Shown here: one piece after another, positions 1 to 10,850 of the stretch
How the letters are laid out: each line of letters opens with the position of its first letter
Numbering within the stretch: the stretch's first letter is position 1
Source of the DNA: Spinacia oleracea
Taxonomy: Eukaryota; Streptophyta; Magnoliopsida; Caryophyllales; Amaranthaceae
DNA: 64,000 nucleotides
NCBI RefSeq assembly: GCF_020520425.1
Contig: NC_079491.1
Span: 25,039,449 to 25,103,448, forward strand
Direction: 5' to 3'
The notes under the pieces: model-generated
What the model was told of the DNA's origin: nothing
The model's input: only the letters and a program-made list of their open reading frames with translations
The model's database searches: none
Position numbers and translations under genes: made by a program

Positions 1-51
1 ATATTAAACTAGTTTTGAAATTATTACATTTAAAAATGAATATTGGAAAGT

Positions 52-235
52 GTGGTAATGACCAATGGCGTAGTTGGCTAGATGCAAACTGTATTTTTGT
101 ATTTTGGTAATAACCAATGGCGTAGTTGGCTAGTAGCAAATTGTATTTTTTTTTTTTTTTTTTTTTTTGTAATAAACATAACACAAAAATAAAGTTTGCA
201 TATAGCCAAATAAGCCATTGGTCATTACCACATAT
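52..235. repeat. Fold-back block in tandem unit A
   Basis: The left arm has GGTAATGACCAATGGC followed by TTGGCTA. The right arm (about 190-230) is its reverse complement, reading GCCATTGGTCATTACC. Inside the left arm the same motif is repeated directly about 60 bp apart, so the arm is itself a small tandem repeat. A poly-T run (about 147-168) sits at the loop. Confidence 0.75.
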
Positions 236-486
236 TGATAATGAATAAAAACTTGAAAATAAATAAACGATGAGCTAAATGAATAAAAATGTATAAACTT
301 GAAAATAAATAAGCAGTGAGCTTCAATGAATAAAACTTGAGTTTTAATATTTAAAATTGAATCTTAAATGAGTAAATCGAGCTAGTTAAAATAAATGATC
401 CTTAAATTACTTTGAAAGCAAATTTTATACATTTATTTAATTTAATTCAAGATTTTTTGATGTAAATAATAAAAACTATTCATAAA

Positions 487-1095
487 TTAAATATACATAT
501 ATAAAGGAGGCATATTTGCTGAAATATTAGAGTGCCACCTAGGATTACTAATGGTTTCGGCCAATGAAAAAGAAGATTTCTACTTTATTTTTGAATTAAA
601 AAATCGATGGCCACGTAGATATTTTAATTAATTTATTTATTATTAATATATACAACTCCATCTAAAATAAAACACTCTAATAATTAAAAAATAAATCTAA
701 AATAAAATTCATCCAAAATCAAACACTAATAATCTAAAATAAAATAAATAAGATTCAATTTTAAATCAAAATTAAGCCAATATTAGAGCGCCACGTATGA
801 AATCTAATGGTTTCTACCAACGAAAAATAAGATTTCAAAATTAATTTTGAATTAAAAAAGTAGAGTGGCCACGTAGGTAAATAATTAAGTGTCACGTTGA
901 TATTTTTATTAATTAATTATTAATATTATGCATATACAATTTCATCCAAAAACAAAAACTCTCATAATTTTTTTTTAAAATCTAAAATGAAATTCAATGC
1001 AAAATCAAAAACTAATCTAATTGGTATATACATAGGAGTTTTATTTAAACATAAAAATTTAATAGAATCCGTGCATCGCACGGGCTAAAATCTAG
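487..1095 (+). mobile_element. Non-autonomous Helitron
   Basis: The 3' end has the family hallmarks: a short perfect hairpin CCGTGC-ATC-GCACGG (1069-1083), then CTAG (1092-1095) followed by T. Copy B of the host repeat (about 1670-1690) gives an empty site: CATAAA runs straight into TTTTTAATAAG, while copy A has 609 bp in between. The 5' end lacks the usual TC and starts TTAAATATACATATATAAAGG, so it is slightly decayed or the border is off by a base or two. There is no Rep/helicase ORF. The body is an internal tandem duplication of about 250 bp (525-775 and 781-1020), each half starting AATATTAGAG. Confidence 0.8.
1069..1083 (+). other. Helitron 3' terminal hairpin
   Basis: A 6-bp perfect stem (CCGTGC/GCACGG) with loop ATC, 8 bp before the terminal CTAG. 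This position is typical for Helitron termination signals. Confidence 0.8.
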
Positions 1096-1193
1096 TATTT
1101 AATAAGTAAAAAATTCTTTTATTTCAATTATAAGATATTGAATAATATTAAACTAGCTTTAAAATTATAGCATCAAAAAATAATTATGGGAAA

Positions 1194-1425
1194 GTGTGGT
1201 AATGACCAATGGCGTAGTTGGCTAAATTCAAACTGTATTTTTGTGTTATGGTAATAACCAATGGCGTAGTTGGCTAGATGCAAACTTTACTTTTGTATTT
1301 TGGTAATAACCAATGGCCGGCGTAGTTTGCTAGTAGCAAACTGTAATTTTTTTTTTTTTGTAATATCAAGAACACACAAATAAAGTTTGCATATGGCCAA
1401 CTAAGCCATTGGTCATTACCCGCAT
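1194..1425. repeat. Fold-back block in tandem unit B
   Basis: Same arrangement as at 52-235: two or three direct copies of the CCAATGGCGTAGTTGGCTA motif, a poly-T run at 1347-1358, then the inverted arm ending GGTCATTACC near 1420. Confidence 0.75.
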
Positions 1426-1772
1426 ATTGAAAATGAATAAAAACTTGAAAATGAATAAACTGTGAGCTAAATGAATAAAAATGTATAAAACTTGAAAATG
1501 AATAAACAGTGAGCTTCAATGAATAAAACTTGAGTTTTAAATATTTAAAATTGAATCTTAAATGAGTAAATCGAGCTAGTTAAAATAAATGATCCTTAAA
1601 TTAATTGTAAAGCAAATTTGATACATTTATTTAATTTTATTCAAGATTTTTCGATATACATATTAAAAAGTATTCATAAATTTTTAATAAGTAACAAATT
1701 TTTTATTTCAATTATAAGATATTGAATAATATTAAACTAGTTTTGAAATTATTACATTTAAAAATGATTATG

Positions 1773-2000
1773 GGAAAGTGTAGTAATGACCAATGGCGTA
1801 GTTGGCTAGATGCAAACTTAATTTTTGTGTTCTGGTAATAACCAATGGCGTAGTTGGCTAGATGCAAACTGAATTTTTGTGTTCTTGCAATAACTAATGG
1901 CGTAGTTCGCTAGTTGCAAATTGTATTTTTTTTTTGTAAGAACCAGAACACAAAATAAAGTTTTCATATAGCCAACTAAGCCATGGTCATTACCACATAT
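1773..2000. repeat. Fold-back block in tandem unit C
   Basis: Third copy of the hairpin block, with three direct motif copies (near 1790, 1840, 1895), a poly-T run near 1926 and the inverted arm at about 1955-2000. Confidence 0.75.
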
Positions 2001-2046
2001 TGAAAATGAATAATAACTTGAAAATACATAAACGGTGAGATAAATG

Positions 2047-2051
2047 AATAC
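2047..2051. repeat. Left TSD of the Tat element (AATAC)
   Basis: AATAC precedes the LTR start TGTAGACACC and is repeated at 47,465-47,469 right after the 3' LTR terminus CCCCTCACA. It shows that the two LTRs 45 kb apart bound one insertion. Confidence 0.9.
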
Positions 2052-3497
2052 TGTAGACACCTACTTTTGTCCCCATTCCCGAAATGGAAGGTTCGATGAT
2101 GAAAACATAAATCTCCACTTGACAACGCATCTCCTATAAAATAACGAATCTCAATTCCCCTTTTCATTTCACCCGAAACCTGCTATTTATAGAAACCTGC
2201 TATTTATGGAAACCTGCTAAAAAAAGTAAATGCCGTAATGGGTAGTTGTTAAAAGTGGAAAGTCATAAAAGATAGAAACCTGTCAGAATTAGGTGTTGCA
2301 CTCCAACATAAATCCTAAATGAGATAGAGATTATGAGAGAATCCTATTCATAATATGATTCGAAAATAAGAGTCACGTATTAATTAAAATCCTAACGAGC
2401 CTAGAGTTCGTAACGGGTCCAGACGCATCCCGTCACAAGGTTAATACGCACCAAAAGACTCAATTAAATCTCAAATACTCCGGATTCTAGGAATCCGAAT
2501 CTGGCTAAGAAGAACAGCCCAGATCCTATTTTCAACGCCTGGCTCTGGGCGCTGAAAATACCTGGTACGTGTTTTTTCCTAATTCTTCGTGGGTTAGAGT
2601 TCTACAATTCTATCTTTCCACGAACTCTTTTCTATAAATAGGGCCTTAAGTTCGACGTGAAGAGGACAACACACAACAATTATTATTTTGAGTATTGACT
2701 CCAACCCCTAAGCCTAAGCCTCACGCTGCGAAATTGATCACGCGTTCTGTCGCAATCGATCCATAAATCGAACAGAACGGATACTGTCCCATAACTTGAG
2801 ATTCGTTAAATAAAAGGAGAAATAGCAAAGTCAAAGTGGTTAGTTTTCTGAGAACCGTGACGTACCTCTCAAGGGTGCGTCGTAATGTATCCCTTTTCTA
2901 TGATTTAATTGCTTTCCTCGCCCTTTTATGAACTGTTAAACTAACTAAATCTTATTGTTCGATCACGCCTAATAAATATGATATTTTTGGGAAATTGGAT
3001 TATCATGCTAGGTCCCTTAAAACAATCTAAATCAGATAATCCCGTTCGATCTAGTACTATATGTTGCATATTGCTAAAATCGACTCAGATTAGTTTAATA
3101 GTTAACGCATGTCCCTTCAATTATTTATGCTGAGCTAGTAAGGATATCCTGCCTCTGGAGTTATCAAAGAGCGAGTACTCCTCTCGGTAGTTACAGTCCC
3201 CCGAACCCTCAATCTCTACCCTGTGGGTGTACATTGAGCGATCCCCACCACCAGGGATCACAAGGGAACCTACGGCCGTCGTGGTCAAACATAATTGCAC
3301 TCCCTTTATGTCACGATAACCGGGTTTTGTCAGTTTTTCTCATTGTCGTTAAAAATTGAATGGCGACTCCTATATTACTAGTCAATTGGGTGTAAACTCA
3401 CAGGAAATCCAATTACACTTGATTTGACAAAAAGAAGCGTCACACCCACGAGGGACGAGGTCACGCATTAGCCTCGTGCTTTTTCGACCCCCTCACA
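2052..3497 (+). repeat. 5' LTR of the Tat element
   Basis: Begins TGTAGACACC and ends CCCCTCACA (TG...CA). Homologous to the split 3' LTR (19,131-19,448 plus 46,309-47,464) and to the solo LTR at 48,832-50,309. Holds a TATA box at 2633 and one copy of the GGCGC-type palindromic motif at 2531-2560, where the other two LTRs hold a double copy. Confidence 0.92.
2633..2640 (+). promoter_or_regulatory. TATA box of the Tat LTR promoter
   Basis: TATAAATA followed by GGGCC, about 580 bp into the LTR. The same box lies at 46,600 in the 3' LTR and 49,427 in the solo LTR, which supports it as the U3/R promoter element. Confidence 0.65.
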
Positions 3498-3498
3498 G

Positions 3499-3515
3499 TG
3501 GCGACTCCACTGGGG
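3499..3515 (+). other. Primer binding site, tRNA-Arg type
   Basis: TGGCGACTCCACTGGGG starts one base after the 5' LTR. It is complementary to a plant tRNA-Arg 3' end (...CCCAGCGGAGTCGCCA) with about one mismatch. tRNA-Arg priming is the known habit of Ogre/Tat elements. Confidence 0.8.
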
Positions 3516-4509
3516 ATAGTGAAGGAAATACTCGTGCTTGTAGGTAATCAAAATAGCCGAAGGGTGAAACGATCCTACCCCACGTTTATTTCCCCATCAA
3601 GTTGGGACGACCTGAAAATCAGCATATTAATGTGAACGGGCAGAACCGCATAACGAATCTTGGCTCCCTTGATGTTTCATCTCGGGAGTTGGGACTAAGG
3701 ATACCCATCGCCAACCGGGGGGTGCATACGCTTCGAATGTTGTCCACTCGGCACTTTCGCTAGTAGTACACCCGTCCCAAACCCAATCGCTCGCCCACTA
3801 GGTCCCTCTCGCCTGCATGCCCCCTTGGCTTGCACTTGCGGGTTGGCCTTCTGGGATGAAATTCGTCTGTTGAAAGCACTACCCCGACCGGGGCATGTGG
3901 TGGATCTGCGATAGAAGCGGTACCGAGCCAGGCGCAAATAACTACCCATAGAAGCCTATCATAAACTACATGACATATTATTATTGCCTCATAATGGAAT
4001 GTTAGTTATGTGTAGCGAAATATATGATCGTGTGTGACAAACTATCCTAGAAAAACCAACGGCCTTAAAAATTGCCCAAACATTCATAAACCAATTTGCC
4101 AAAGAGTTATACCGAAATACGTGTTCCGCAAACCCGAACGATCGCCAAAAAAATAAGCGACGCTCGGGATGGCCTGTAACGAATCCCGCACAAACGCTGC
4201 ACGACGCGTAAAGGACGTTATTAGGCAAGCACGCAAAATCGAAGTCGCATAAACAAAATTAGACGCAAACAGAAAACGAGAACCAGCTAGGGACGCATTT
4301 TCAACGCCCCTGGCTGGGCGCCAGAATTTCTCACGCCCGACGCTGGGCGCTGAAGTTGCTGTTTGGCCTTCTGGTCAGGCGCAGCAGCCTCGGTGCCCGC
4401 GAAAAAGAAAACACGTAGCTAAAAAAACCGTTCGTAAAAAAATTGCTGCGAGGTCGTAAGAAAAGCACTCGATTCTAAAAGCGACTCATAAAAAAGAATA
4501 ACTCTTTGC
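3516..4509 (+). other. Tat leader, non-coding
   Basis: Internal DNA between the PBS and the CACTA insertion. I see no convincing ORF; the open frames on the minus strand (3695-3949, 3989-4228) resemble nothing. A double copy of the element's GGCGC palindromic motif lies at 4299-4357. Confidence 0.6.
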
Positions 4510-4512
4510 GTC

Positions 4513-4860
4513 CACTAGTGGAAAAAATACCTGTTGAGGGGGGCATTTTGGGTTTATTGAGGCGAACAAGGCCCGCTGCGACAGACGTAGCTTCAACAGC
4601 TCAGTGATCTGTTGAGGCGGGCTTTGTTCGCCTCAACAGGTGATCTGTTGTGGGGGGCTTTCAAAAGCCCGCCTCAACAACCTCTACAAAAACGCGAAAA
4701 ATAAGGACCTGTTGAGGGGGGCATTTAAGAAGCCCGCCTCAACAGCCTCCTCTGTTGAGGCTCACTTCTTAAATGCCCCCCTCAACAGGTCCTTATTTTT
4801 GCGCCATAAATTCATATGTTGTTGAGGCGTACATTAAAAGCCCCCTTCAACAACATTAAT
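4513..4860. repeat. CACTA left subterminal repeat zone
   Basis: About seven copies in both orientations of a motif like CTGTTGAGGCGGGC, separated by short TTTAA or TTTGT spacers. In the CACTA family such subterminal repeats bind the element's own transposase. Includes a long perfect hairpin (4697-4800). Confidence 0.8.
4697..4800. repeat. 36-bp perfect inverted repeat in the CACTA subterminal zone
   Basis: Arms 4697-4732 and 4765-4800 are perfect reverse complements, beginning AAAAATAAGGACCTG on the left, with a 32-bp loop that itself carries two inverted motif copies. A short open frame at 4640-4825 arises only from this symmetry. Confidence 0.85.
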
Positions 4861-6463
4861 TTTCTTTTTCCCAAATTCTTTTAAAATATAAAATAGGTGG
4901 CAATAACCAAATCTATATATATACACCATTGAGTATTGAAACCTGTACACCAATCAACACCAGAATAGCAAAGGTATGAATCTGCTTATTTTTTATTAAT
5001 AAATCATTAAATTAACTTCATTTATATTAACCCAATAGAGAAAAGCGTATAGTACGTACGTTTACAATTTTTAAACACCTAGCTAGCTAGTCTAACAAAT
5101 TAAAACTAATATTAACAAATAAAGACAAAAGGCTAGAGAGCTAGTCTAACAAATTTCTCTAATCTGGCCACTTAGCTCCCTTTAGATCATGCATTACAAA
5201 CCTTAATTAAGGCCGTGTTGACTTTCTTCCAATCGACTCGATCCCTGCAAGATGGAAGGAAAATATATGAGTACCAAAGTTTACACTAACGATATTATCT
5301 TTACATTCCATTGGATCATAAAAAGATATAGTTGCAGACTATAGAGATAATTAAATTGTTCAAAACCATGCAGCTAAACTGTACTTCTAATTGCTCTGTG
5401 AGCATTAAAGTGTCCACGAAAGCTGATGCCTGTCAAACCATGATTAGTTGGTTAATTTGAATATGTCGTGGTTTGTAAATCTAGGGCCCCCAAGTGAAGC
5501 CCTTCCTTAACGTAGACGGCAAACAAATAATACTGCTAGCTTCCTGATACTATTACGTTTAAAGGTCTCATTCATTCGAGGTTCGTACATTCAGAAAACT
5601 TAAAGTGACTAACAGATAATCTATCAACCAAAATTTGATGATGATATATATGAAACCCGAAGTTTCTCATACTTCCTTGGACTGACTGTGCTGTGAAATC
5701 GCTGTCAGTATTAGATAAAAAATCTGAACACAATTAGTTATTCAGAAACATACATGATCAGTAGATCAATGATTTTGGCGGAAACTGTCTTCATACCTAA
5801 TCCAAATTATTGGAAGAGTATGAGAATACTAATCTTTATATAAATGTATATTTGATTACAAAGTGAGAGTGTACTGACAGCTAATCAGAATACTAATTTG
5901 TATTAAACAACTAATCAGAGTGTACTGTTAGGAGAATGTTGTTTTCAGAGATAAGTTCCAACATTAGTTTCTAGTCTAATAAACTACTCTAGATGGATTC
6001 TGCACTTAGCTAGCTGAATACAGTAATCCTGCAGACCAATGTCCAATAGTTCGACATCGGATACGTGTACGTGTTCTACTGTTAAGCATGGAAAATGACA
6101 GCAATTTCAATGAGATTTATGACCTAAGAGTGCATGTTATAGCATCAGCTGAAAGATTATGTGAATTCATGGAAAATAGGAAAGCGAGGAAGAGAATAGA
6201 GTTAATTACATGAAATAGTGGAAGAAAAGAACATATATAAAATATTACCGTTATTGTGCCCCCCACATAACATTTTCATCTATTTTCCTATTTTCCAGGT
6301 GGTAAAAAACAATTTTTTTAAAAAAATTAGGTGGTAAAATACAAGTTTTAGTTTTTTAGGTGGTAAAAAAAAATTTATCCAAGACAATAACGAGCTAAGT
6401 AAATAGATTCCCCACTGTAACAACAATATGTTCTAGCTAGTTCTAATCAGGAAGCTAAAGTGT
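4861..6463. other. CACTA interior, no recognised gene
   Basis: AT-rich sequence without a supported ORF. At 6300-6375 a short motif AGGTGGTAAAA occurs three times. One acceptor-like CTTGCAG followed by an exon-like stretch can be read on the minus strand near 5250-5200, but I cannot identify it. Confidence 0.4.
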
Positions 6464-6469
6464 CCTTAC

Positions 6470-6556
6470 CTTGATGTCTGGATGAGTTAAAATATACACT
6501 CCAAGAGATGGATCTAGAGTGAAACCATTAACACCGCTTCCAGTACTCAAAACAAG
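6470..6556 (-). pseudogene. Captured exon of cytosolic fructose-1,6-bisphosphatase
   Basis: On the minus strand an 87-bp exon is bounded by acceptor TTTTTACAG (just above 6556) and donor AAG|GTAAGG (just below 6470). It encodes 29 residues without a stop, containing [16 protein letters not shown] and ILTHPDIK. This closely resembles the segment of plant cytosolic FBPase (gluconeogenic/sucrose-synthesis enzyme) that follows its YGSSC motif. No neighbouring FBPase exon was found on either side, so this is one exon carried with its intron edges, which points to DNA-level capture rather than a processed copy. It cannot make an active enzyme alone. Confidence 0.82.
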
Positions 6557-8470
6557 CTGTAAAAACAACAAAAACTGCCATGTTTTAACCACCTCAATTT
6601 AAACAAAGAAATAAATGAGAAAAAGAAAGAAAACAGGAGGAGGCTGCCATATAATTTGATTTCTACAATTTTGCAAATTCAAACAGATAAAACAATTCAA
6701 CACAATGACGGACCAAGCAAGTACGAAGGAAACAGTTAGCACACAAAATGATAATATTTTTTTTTCCTTGCTTTGCTGCTATAGTTTACCAATCTGCTAT
6801 ACTTAGCACCAGAATACGTGGGCATCACCGGCAGTATATCTTGAGATCAGCTGAGGCAACATAACCTCACTCACAATAGACAACATTAATGTCCTAAATC
6901 ACAGGTTTCGATTAGAAAGAACTAGCTGTTTACTGCAAAGGAAACTTCAACAAACACACAGAATAATTTCCTTCAATAAATGTAAGAGCAAACCCATTTT
7001 CTGCACTATAGTTCTCAAGCAGCAGAAAACACTAGCGCTCTGAAATACACAAGTCCAACATGAATACACTTAATCACATCATACAAATAACGATCTGCTT
7101 TCTGCAATACGTCCAAAGTTTTAACAAAACCTAGAAAACGGATCGAAGAAGAAACTACTTCGATTTTATCAGATCGAAACAACAGCAACACATCATCATA
7201 TACCATCCCAAAGAAACCCCTTGACGTCTTTCCACATCATACACCATTCAGACTTCAATACCAGCATTATTAAGGCAGAACCTTGATAAATAATGCTATT
7301 CAGGAATATAAATAAGGCAAAATGAAAGAGCACGTTTATACATCACTGCTCAATCTGAACTTATCGAAAAATGGGTTATAGTAGTGTTAAGTTAAACTGA
7401 ACTTATTGGAATTCAACTGAGAAAAAGTGAAATTCTAAAGAAAAATAAATAAAAATAAAACATGGGATAACATTATTATTGGTGACATTAAGATTTCATT
7501 AAATTGTTACATTTAGTTCCTGTGAATATATATTAGTAGGAGTAGTACTGTAGTAATATATAGGTCTCTAGTCTCTAGTAGTATATTAGTAGGAATAGTA
7601 CTGTAGTAATATTTAGATTTCATTAAATTGTTCATTTGGCCAGAGACACGACTCTGATTTGTAAACAATAGCAAAAGGCTAGACCTTGCAGTATCTCGTC
7701 CTCACTCCTCAGCCTATCAAGTCTAAATCAGAAACCTTAAATCAACAAAATAAGGCTAGTGTAAACATATAATTCCATCTAGAAGAAGCATGTTAATTAG
7801 AAGATTAAAGAATATCCTTAACCAAACACAAGAATGCAAACATAGAGGCAATTTTGAAGATCTTCACAACCATCGGTGATACCCTCCCCGCCTGAACCAA
7901 ATAGAAAAAGGACTCAACGACCAGACAACCCATAATAGTATAATACTCAATGTGAGCACGACAAATAGAACAACCTAGTAATGGCTATGAAAGCTGCAAC
8001 ATACATGAATCTCTAAAAAGCAGTAATGGCTATGAAAAGGACTAACTTGAAATTCGGGATTGAAGCCTATACCAATCAACAACAACTTCTGGTCAAATCT
8101 GTTCAAAAGAGTAACTTATCATATGTGCCAACTAGAACTTGATGCATTGGAGCAACTATAAGTTCAAACGTGAAAGCAACAAAATATGTATTGCTAGAAA
8201 CAATAGGCTAGTAAAACACTCAACAGACCACCAAATATATAAGGAACAAACTCGCAATTTGTAACAAAAAGTTAAAACGGACAAAAATAAAAAAAACAAG
8301 ATAAAACCATGGATTCAAATTTCAAAATGGGCAAGTCGACAAGAAATTCCAAGTTAATATCCAATATTGATCAATGTCACACACACGAACAACAAAAGTC
8401 TAATCTCACACAAGTTGACAACTCCACAACCAGGATTACAAAAAACAATCAGATAATCTACATAACGTAC
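6557..8470. other. CACTA interior between captured exons
   Basis: AT-rich, intron-like. An open frame on the minus strand (7015-7206, 63 codons) is unidentified. The stretch 8345-8420 resembles 9838-9930 (shared AACGAACAACAAAA core), an internal duplication. No gene is supported. Confidence 0.4.
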
Positions 8471-8596
8471 CTCAGAGCCATGCTCCATATGGAACGTCTC
8501 TTGTACTCCACCAGACACTATGATACAACTGTAACCTGAAGCCAGACGAGATTTAAAATTCTTTCTAGTTGCTGGAGATAGACCCAACCATGTCCA
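8471..8596 (-). pseudogene. Captured exon of DGAT2 (diacylglycerol O-acyltransferase 2)
   Basis: Read on the minus strand, 42 open codons run from WTWLGL through GYSCIIV to [14 protein letters not shown], where GAG meets a GTACGT donor at 8470. This is a hallmark block of the DGAT2 family (ER-bound enzymes making triacylglycerol): the GGVQE motif and the HMEHGSE stretch follow each other as in plant DGAT2. The 5' edge is unclear: the frame stays open upstream, but low-complexity lysine codons replace family sequence and I see no clear acceptor. The rest of the gene is absent, so this is a fragment. Confidence 0.8.
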
Positions 8597-9301
8597 TAAT
8601 TTCTTCTTTTTTTTCATTATTTTAAATTGCCAACAGGTTGTTGAATTTGTAAGAGGAATATGGACATAAAGGATAAAAGAAAGGTTGTCCATAGACCAGT
8701 CAATTGAGTTTACCAGGTGTGGTTCTAGTTGGGTCACGGTTTTTAACGGGTCAGGGAAAATAACACACATCACTAACCCATAGTTTCAATTTCAAGTCAA
8801 CCCACCTATTGAAAGGAGCTCAGAGGCCCATTTCTAATGTCAAACCCTATACAGTCTTCCTACAGCATTTGCTGATTTCATGTTATGATTTTTTACAAAT
8901 TTTCTAGTATATGTTGCAGTTCTCTTTTTGTTGTTTTATGCAAAAGACTAACACTCTAACAGTGTATAAGACTATTGTCCATGTCTTAGTGGTCCTAGAG
9001 AATGACCTAGGGATCAAATAATCAATACACTTTCATGCCTAAATTCGAACAAAAATGATTGAGCACAGGAAGAGAGAGAAGGGAATGAGATGAGAGAGGA
9101 AAGGTAGATGGTCTGATGGTTGGCAGCAGAGGAGGCGATCGCATGCAAGGTTGGCGGCGCCAGGCATAGGTAAGGGTGGCGGCAACAGGCACGGCGCCAT
9201 GCACAGGTAAGGGTGGCGGCAACAAGCACAGCGGTGGGAGGCTGCAGTTGTGGGCCTGGTGGTAATGTGGGAAATAGCATGACAATGCCAAAGTTGGGGT
9301 T

Positions 9302-9434
9302 TCAGAGATGTTATGTGTAGATAAAACCCAACTGTGGCATAAACCAGTATAGGTAGCATGATAATACCAGTATAGCTTTCACATGACAATGCTATCTACG
9401 CTGGTTTATGTTTATCTACACATAAACATCTCTG
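9302..9434. repeat. Imperfect fold-back inside the CACTA element
   Basis: Arms 9302-9358 and 9389-9434 are near reverse complements, sharing CAGAGATGTT-ATGTGTAGATAAA and ATAAACCAG. The loop is about 30 bp. Possibly a MITE remnant or a hairpin made by local inversion; no TSD is evident. Confidence 0.65.
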
Positions 9435-10378
9435 AAGGGAAAACAAAGTTCACAGAGAGCAGTTGGTTAAACCTTATATGACAACTCCAAATGAGGTTCA
9501 GTGTTGCACTTAAACAAACATTCAAAATTATACATCATTGAAGACTACTTGTTCCTCCCCCCCCCAACTCCAAATCCAGCAATACAGCATACCTAATATC
9601 CCGAATGGACCATAACAACCATCTTAAAGTGTACATAAGTGGTTAAGGAACAAAATCAATGAAAAGTCAAAACCTTCTCTTTTCTGTATGAAATCTAATA
9701 TACTCTAGACTGGTAGGATTACAAAACTTTCCTGGCAGCATCAGTTCTAGTCAATGATCACCTTATTCTGAACATATACAAGCACATAAGTTCATAACCA
9801 CTAAGAATGACTTTGTTTGTCAACGCGGGTCACGCAAGTGAAATTCATATCCGATAATGATCAATCTCACGCAAACGAACAACAAAACCGCTAACTCGCT
9901 GACACAAACTATCAAATACTCATCAGACAGATTAACATCAAAACAACAATCCTAAACCCAAAATAATGGACAAACAAAGTTTGAAATAGAAGATTGAAAC
10001 AAGTAGAGTAGTTTGAGGAGTGTTACCCAAAGGGAGACGATAGTATCAAGAACCCAACCGAGTTGGCCAATGAAAGTAAGATAAGTCAATCCCACAACTA
10101 CCATCATCTCATCATACAAAAAAAGCAGTAATAAAAGAAGACCCCATCCACCCAATCCCCATCCCCGGCCAGAACAAAAACAAAAAAGAATCAATTATAA
10201 ACTAACAATTGAACTAGAAAACCACAAATATCAAACCCTAATTTGTAAATTCATCCAATATTGGAACATTAGCCTAAACTTTCTGCATAATCAACTCATT
10301 ATGCTCAACTAATTGAAGGGAAACTGAATTTTAAGACCAAGCAAAACAAGAATCAATTAAAAGCTCACCTTGACAGAT

Positions 10379-10546
10379 TGCGTCACTGTGTGAAACAGAG
10401 TCAACCGAGATAGGGAAGACGACGGTCGGGGGCGACTACTATGGAAGAGGAGGCGAGGAAGGTGGTGGTGGTGGTGGAGGCGCGCGGTGAGGAGCGGTGC
10501 GAACTCGCCTGCAGATTGCACTAGAAGCGTACTTGCTTTGTTTGAA
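10379..10546 (-). other. Exon-like stretch with transit-peptide character, unidentified
   Basis: On the minus strand about 56 codons stay open and end CAATCTGTCAAG at a GTGAGC donor. The peptide is rich in Ser, Arg, Leu and His with almost no acidic residues, like an organelle-targeting leader. No ATG is in frame at its start. It lies upstream of, and in the same orientation as, the DGAT2 and FBPase fragments, so it may be the first exon of a chimeric transcript. I cannot name its source. Confidence 0.35.
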
Positions 10547-10619
10547 TATAGAGATTTGAAGGGATTGTTTTATCGGTTTGGCGATGAGAAGCTATGTTTT
10601 TATTGTTTTAAATTTCGTG

Positions 10620-10847
10620 AATATTGGTTGAAGCGAACAAAACAAAGCCCGCCCCTTTAGACTAGTATCTATTGAGGCGGGCAATATAAAGCCCCCTCCA
10701 ACAAGTTCTATTGAAGCGAACTCTAAAAAAGCCCGCCCCAACCTGTTAGTAAATTTTTTGACCCGTGTTGACTAAGTGGTTGTTGAGGCCCACTTATATA
10801 TGCCCCCCTCAACAAGGGGGCTACAACAGGGGTTTTTTCCACTAGTG
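10620..10847. repeat. CACTA right subterminal repeat zone
   Basis: Four or more motif copies (near 10,635, 10,669, 10,711, 10,783) matching those at the left end, followed by the terminal inverted repeat. Confidence 0.8.
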
Positions 10848-10850
10848 GTC

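Larger units (their letters stand above)
1..2051. repeat. AT-rich tandem repeat, about 585-bp unit, left part
   Basis: Units begin near 1, 1139 and 1724 with the same AT-rich lead-in, followed by a fold-back block, then a block rich in AATGAATAAAACTTGA. Copy B (1139-1723) gives the unit length, about 585 bp. Copy A is lengthened by a Helitron (487-1095). Copy C is cut at 2051 by the Tat element and continues at 47,470; adding 1724-2051 to 47,470-47,713 restores about 572 bp. No coding potential. It looks like a small satellite-like array; its class is unknown. Confidence 0.8.
4513..10847 (-). mobile_element. Non-autonomous CACTA (En/Spm) transposon carrying host gene fragments
   Basis: Inverted ends start CACTAGTGGAAAAAA at 4513 and end TTTTTTCCACTAGTG at 10,847, flanked by a 3-bp TSD GTC (4510-4512; 10,848-10,850), as for CACTA elements. 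Both subterminal zones (4513-4860; 10,620-10,847) are packed with direct and inverted copies of a GTTGAGGCGGGC-like motif. There is no TNP1/TNP2-like transposase frame. The 5.7-kb interior holds at least two host exon fragments on the minus strand (DGAT2 at 8471-8596, cytosolic FBPase at 6470-6556) and a third exon-like stretch (10,379-10,546). All point the same way, so one chimeric transcript is possible. It sits inside the Tat leader and is therefore younger than that element. Confidence 0.9.

Noticed and set aside
52-2000. CRISPR-like array from regularly recurring CCAATGGCGTAGTTGGCTA motif
   Set aside because: Plant nuclear context, repeats inside a fold-back, no unique spacers of constant length.
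4640-4825. 61-codon frame
   Set aside because: Arises from the perfect hairpin in the CACTA subterminal zone.
6470-8596. Functional FBPase or DGAT2 gene
   Set aside because: Only one exon of each is present, inside a CACTA element; active-site regions are missing.
9014-9389. Three overlapping minus-strand frames of about 90-116 codons
   Set aside because: They overlap in different phases across a short GTAAGGGTGGCGGCAACA repeat and a fold-back; no family resemblance.
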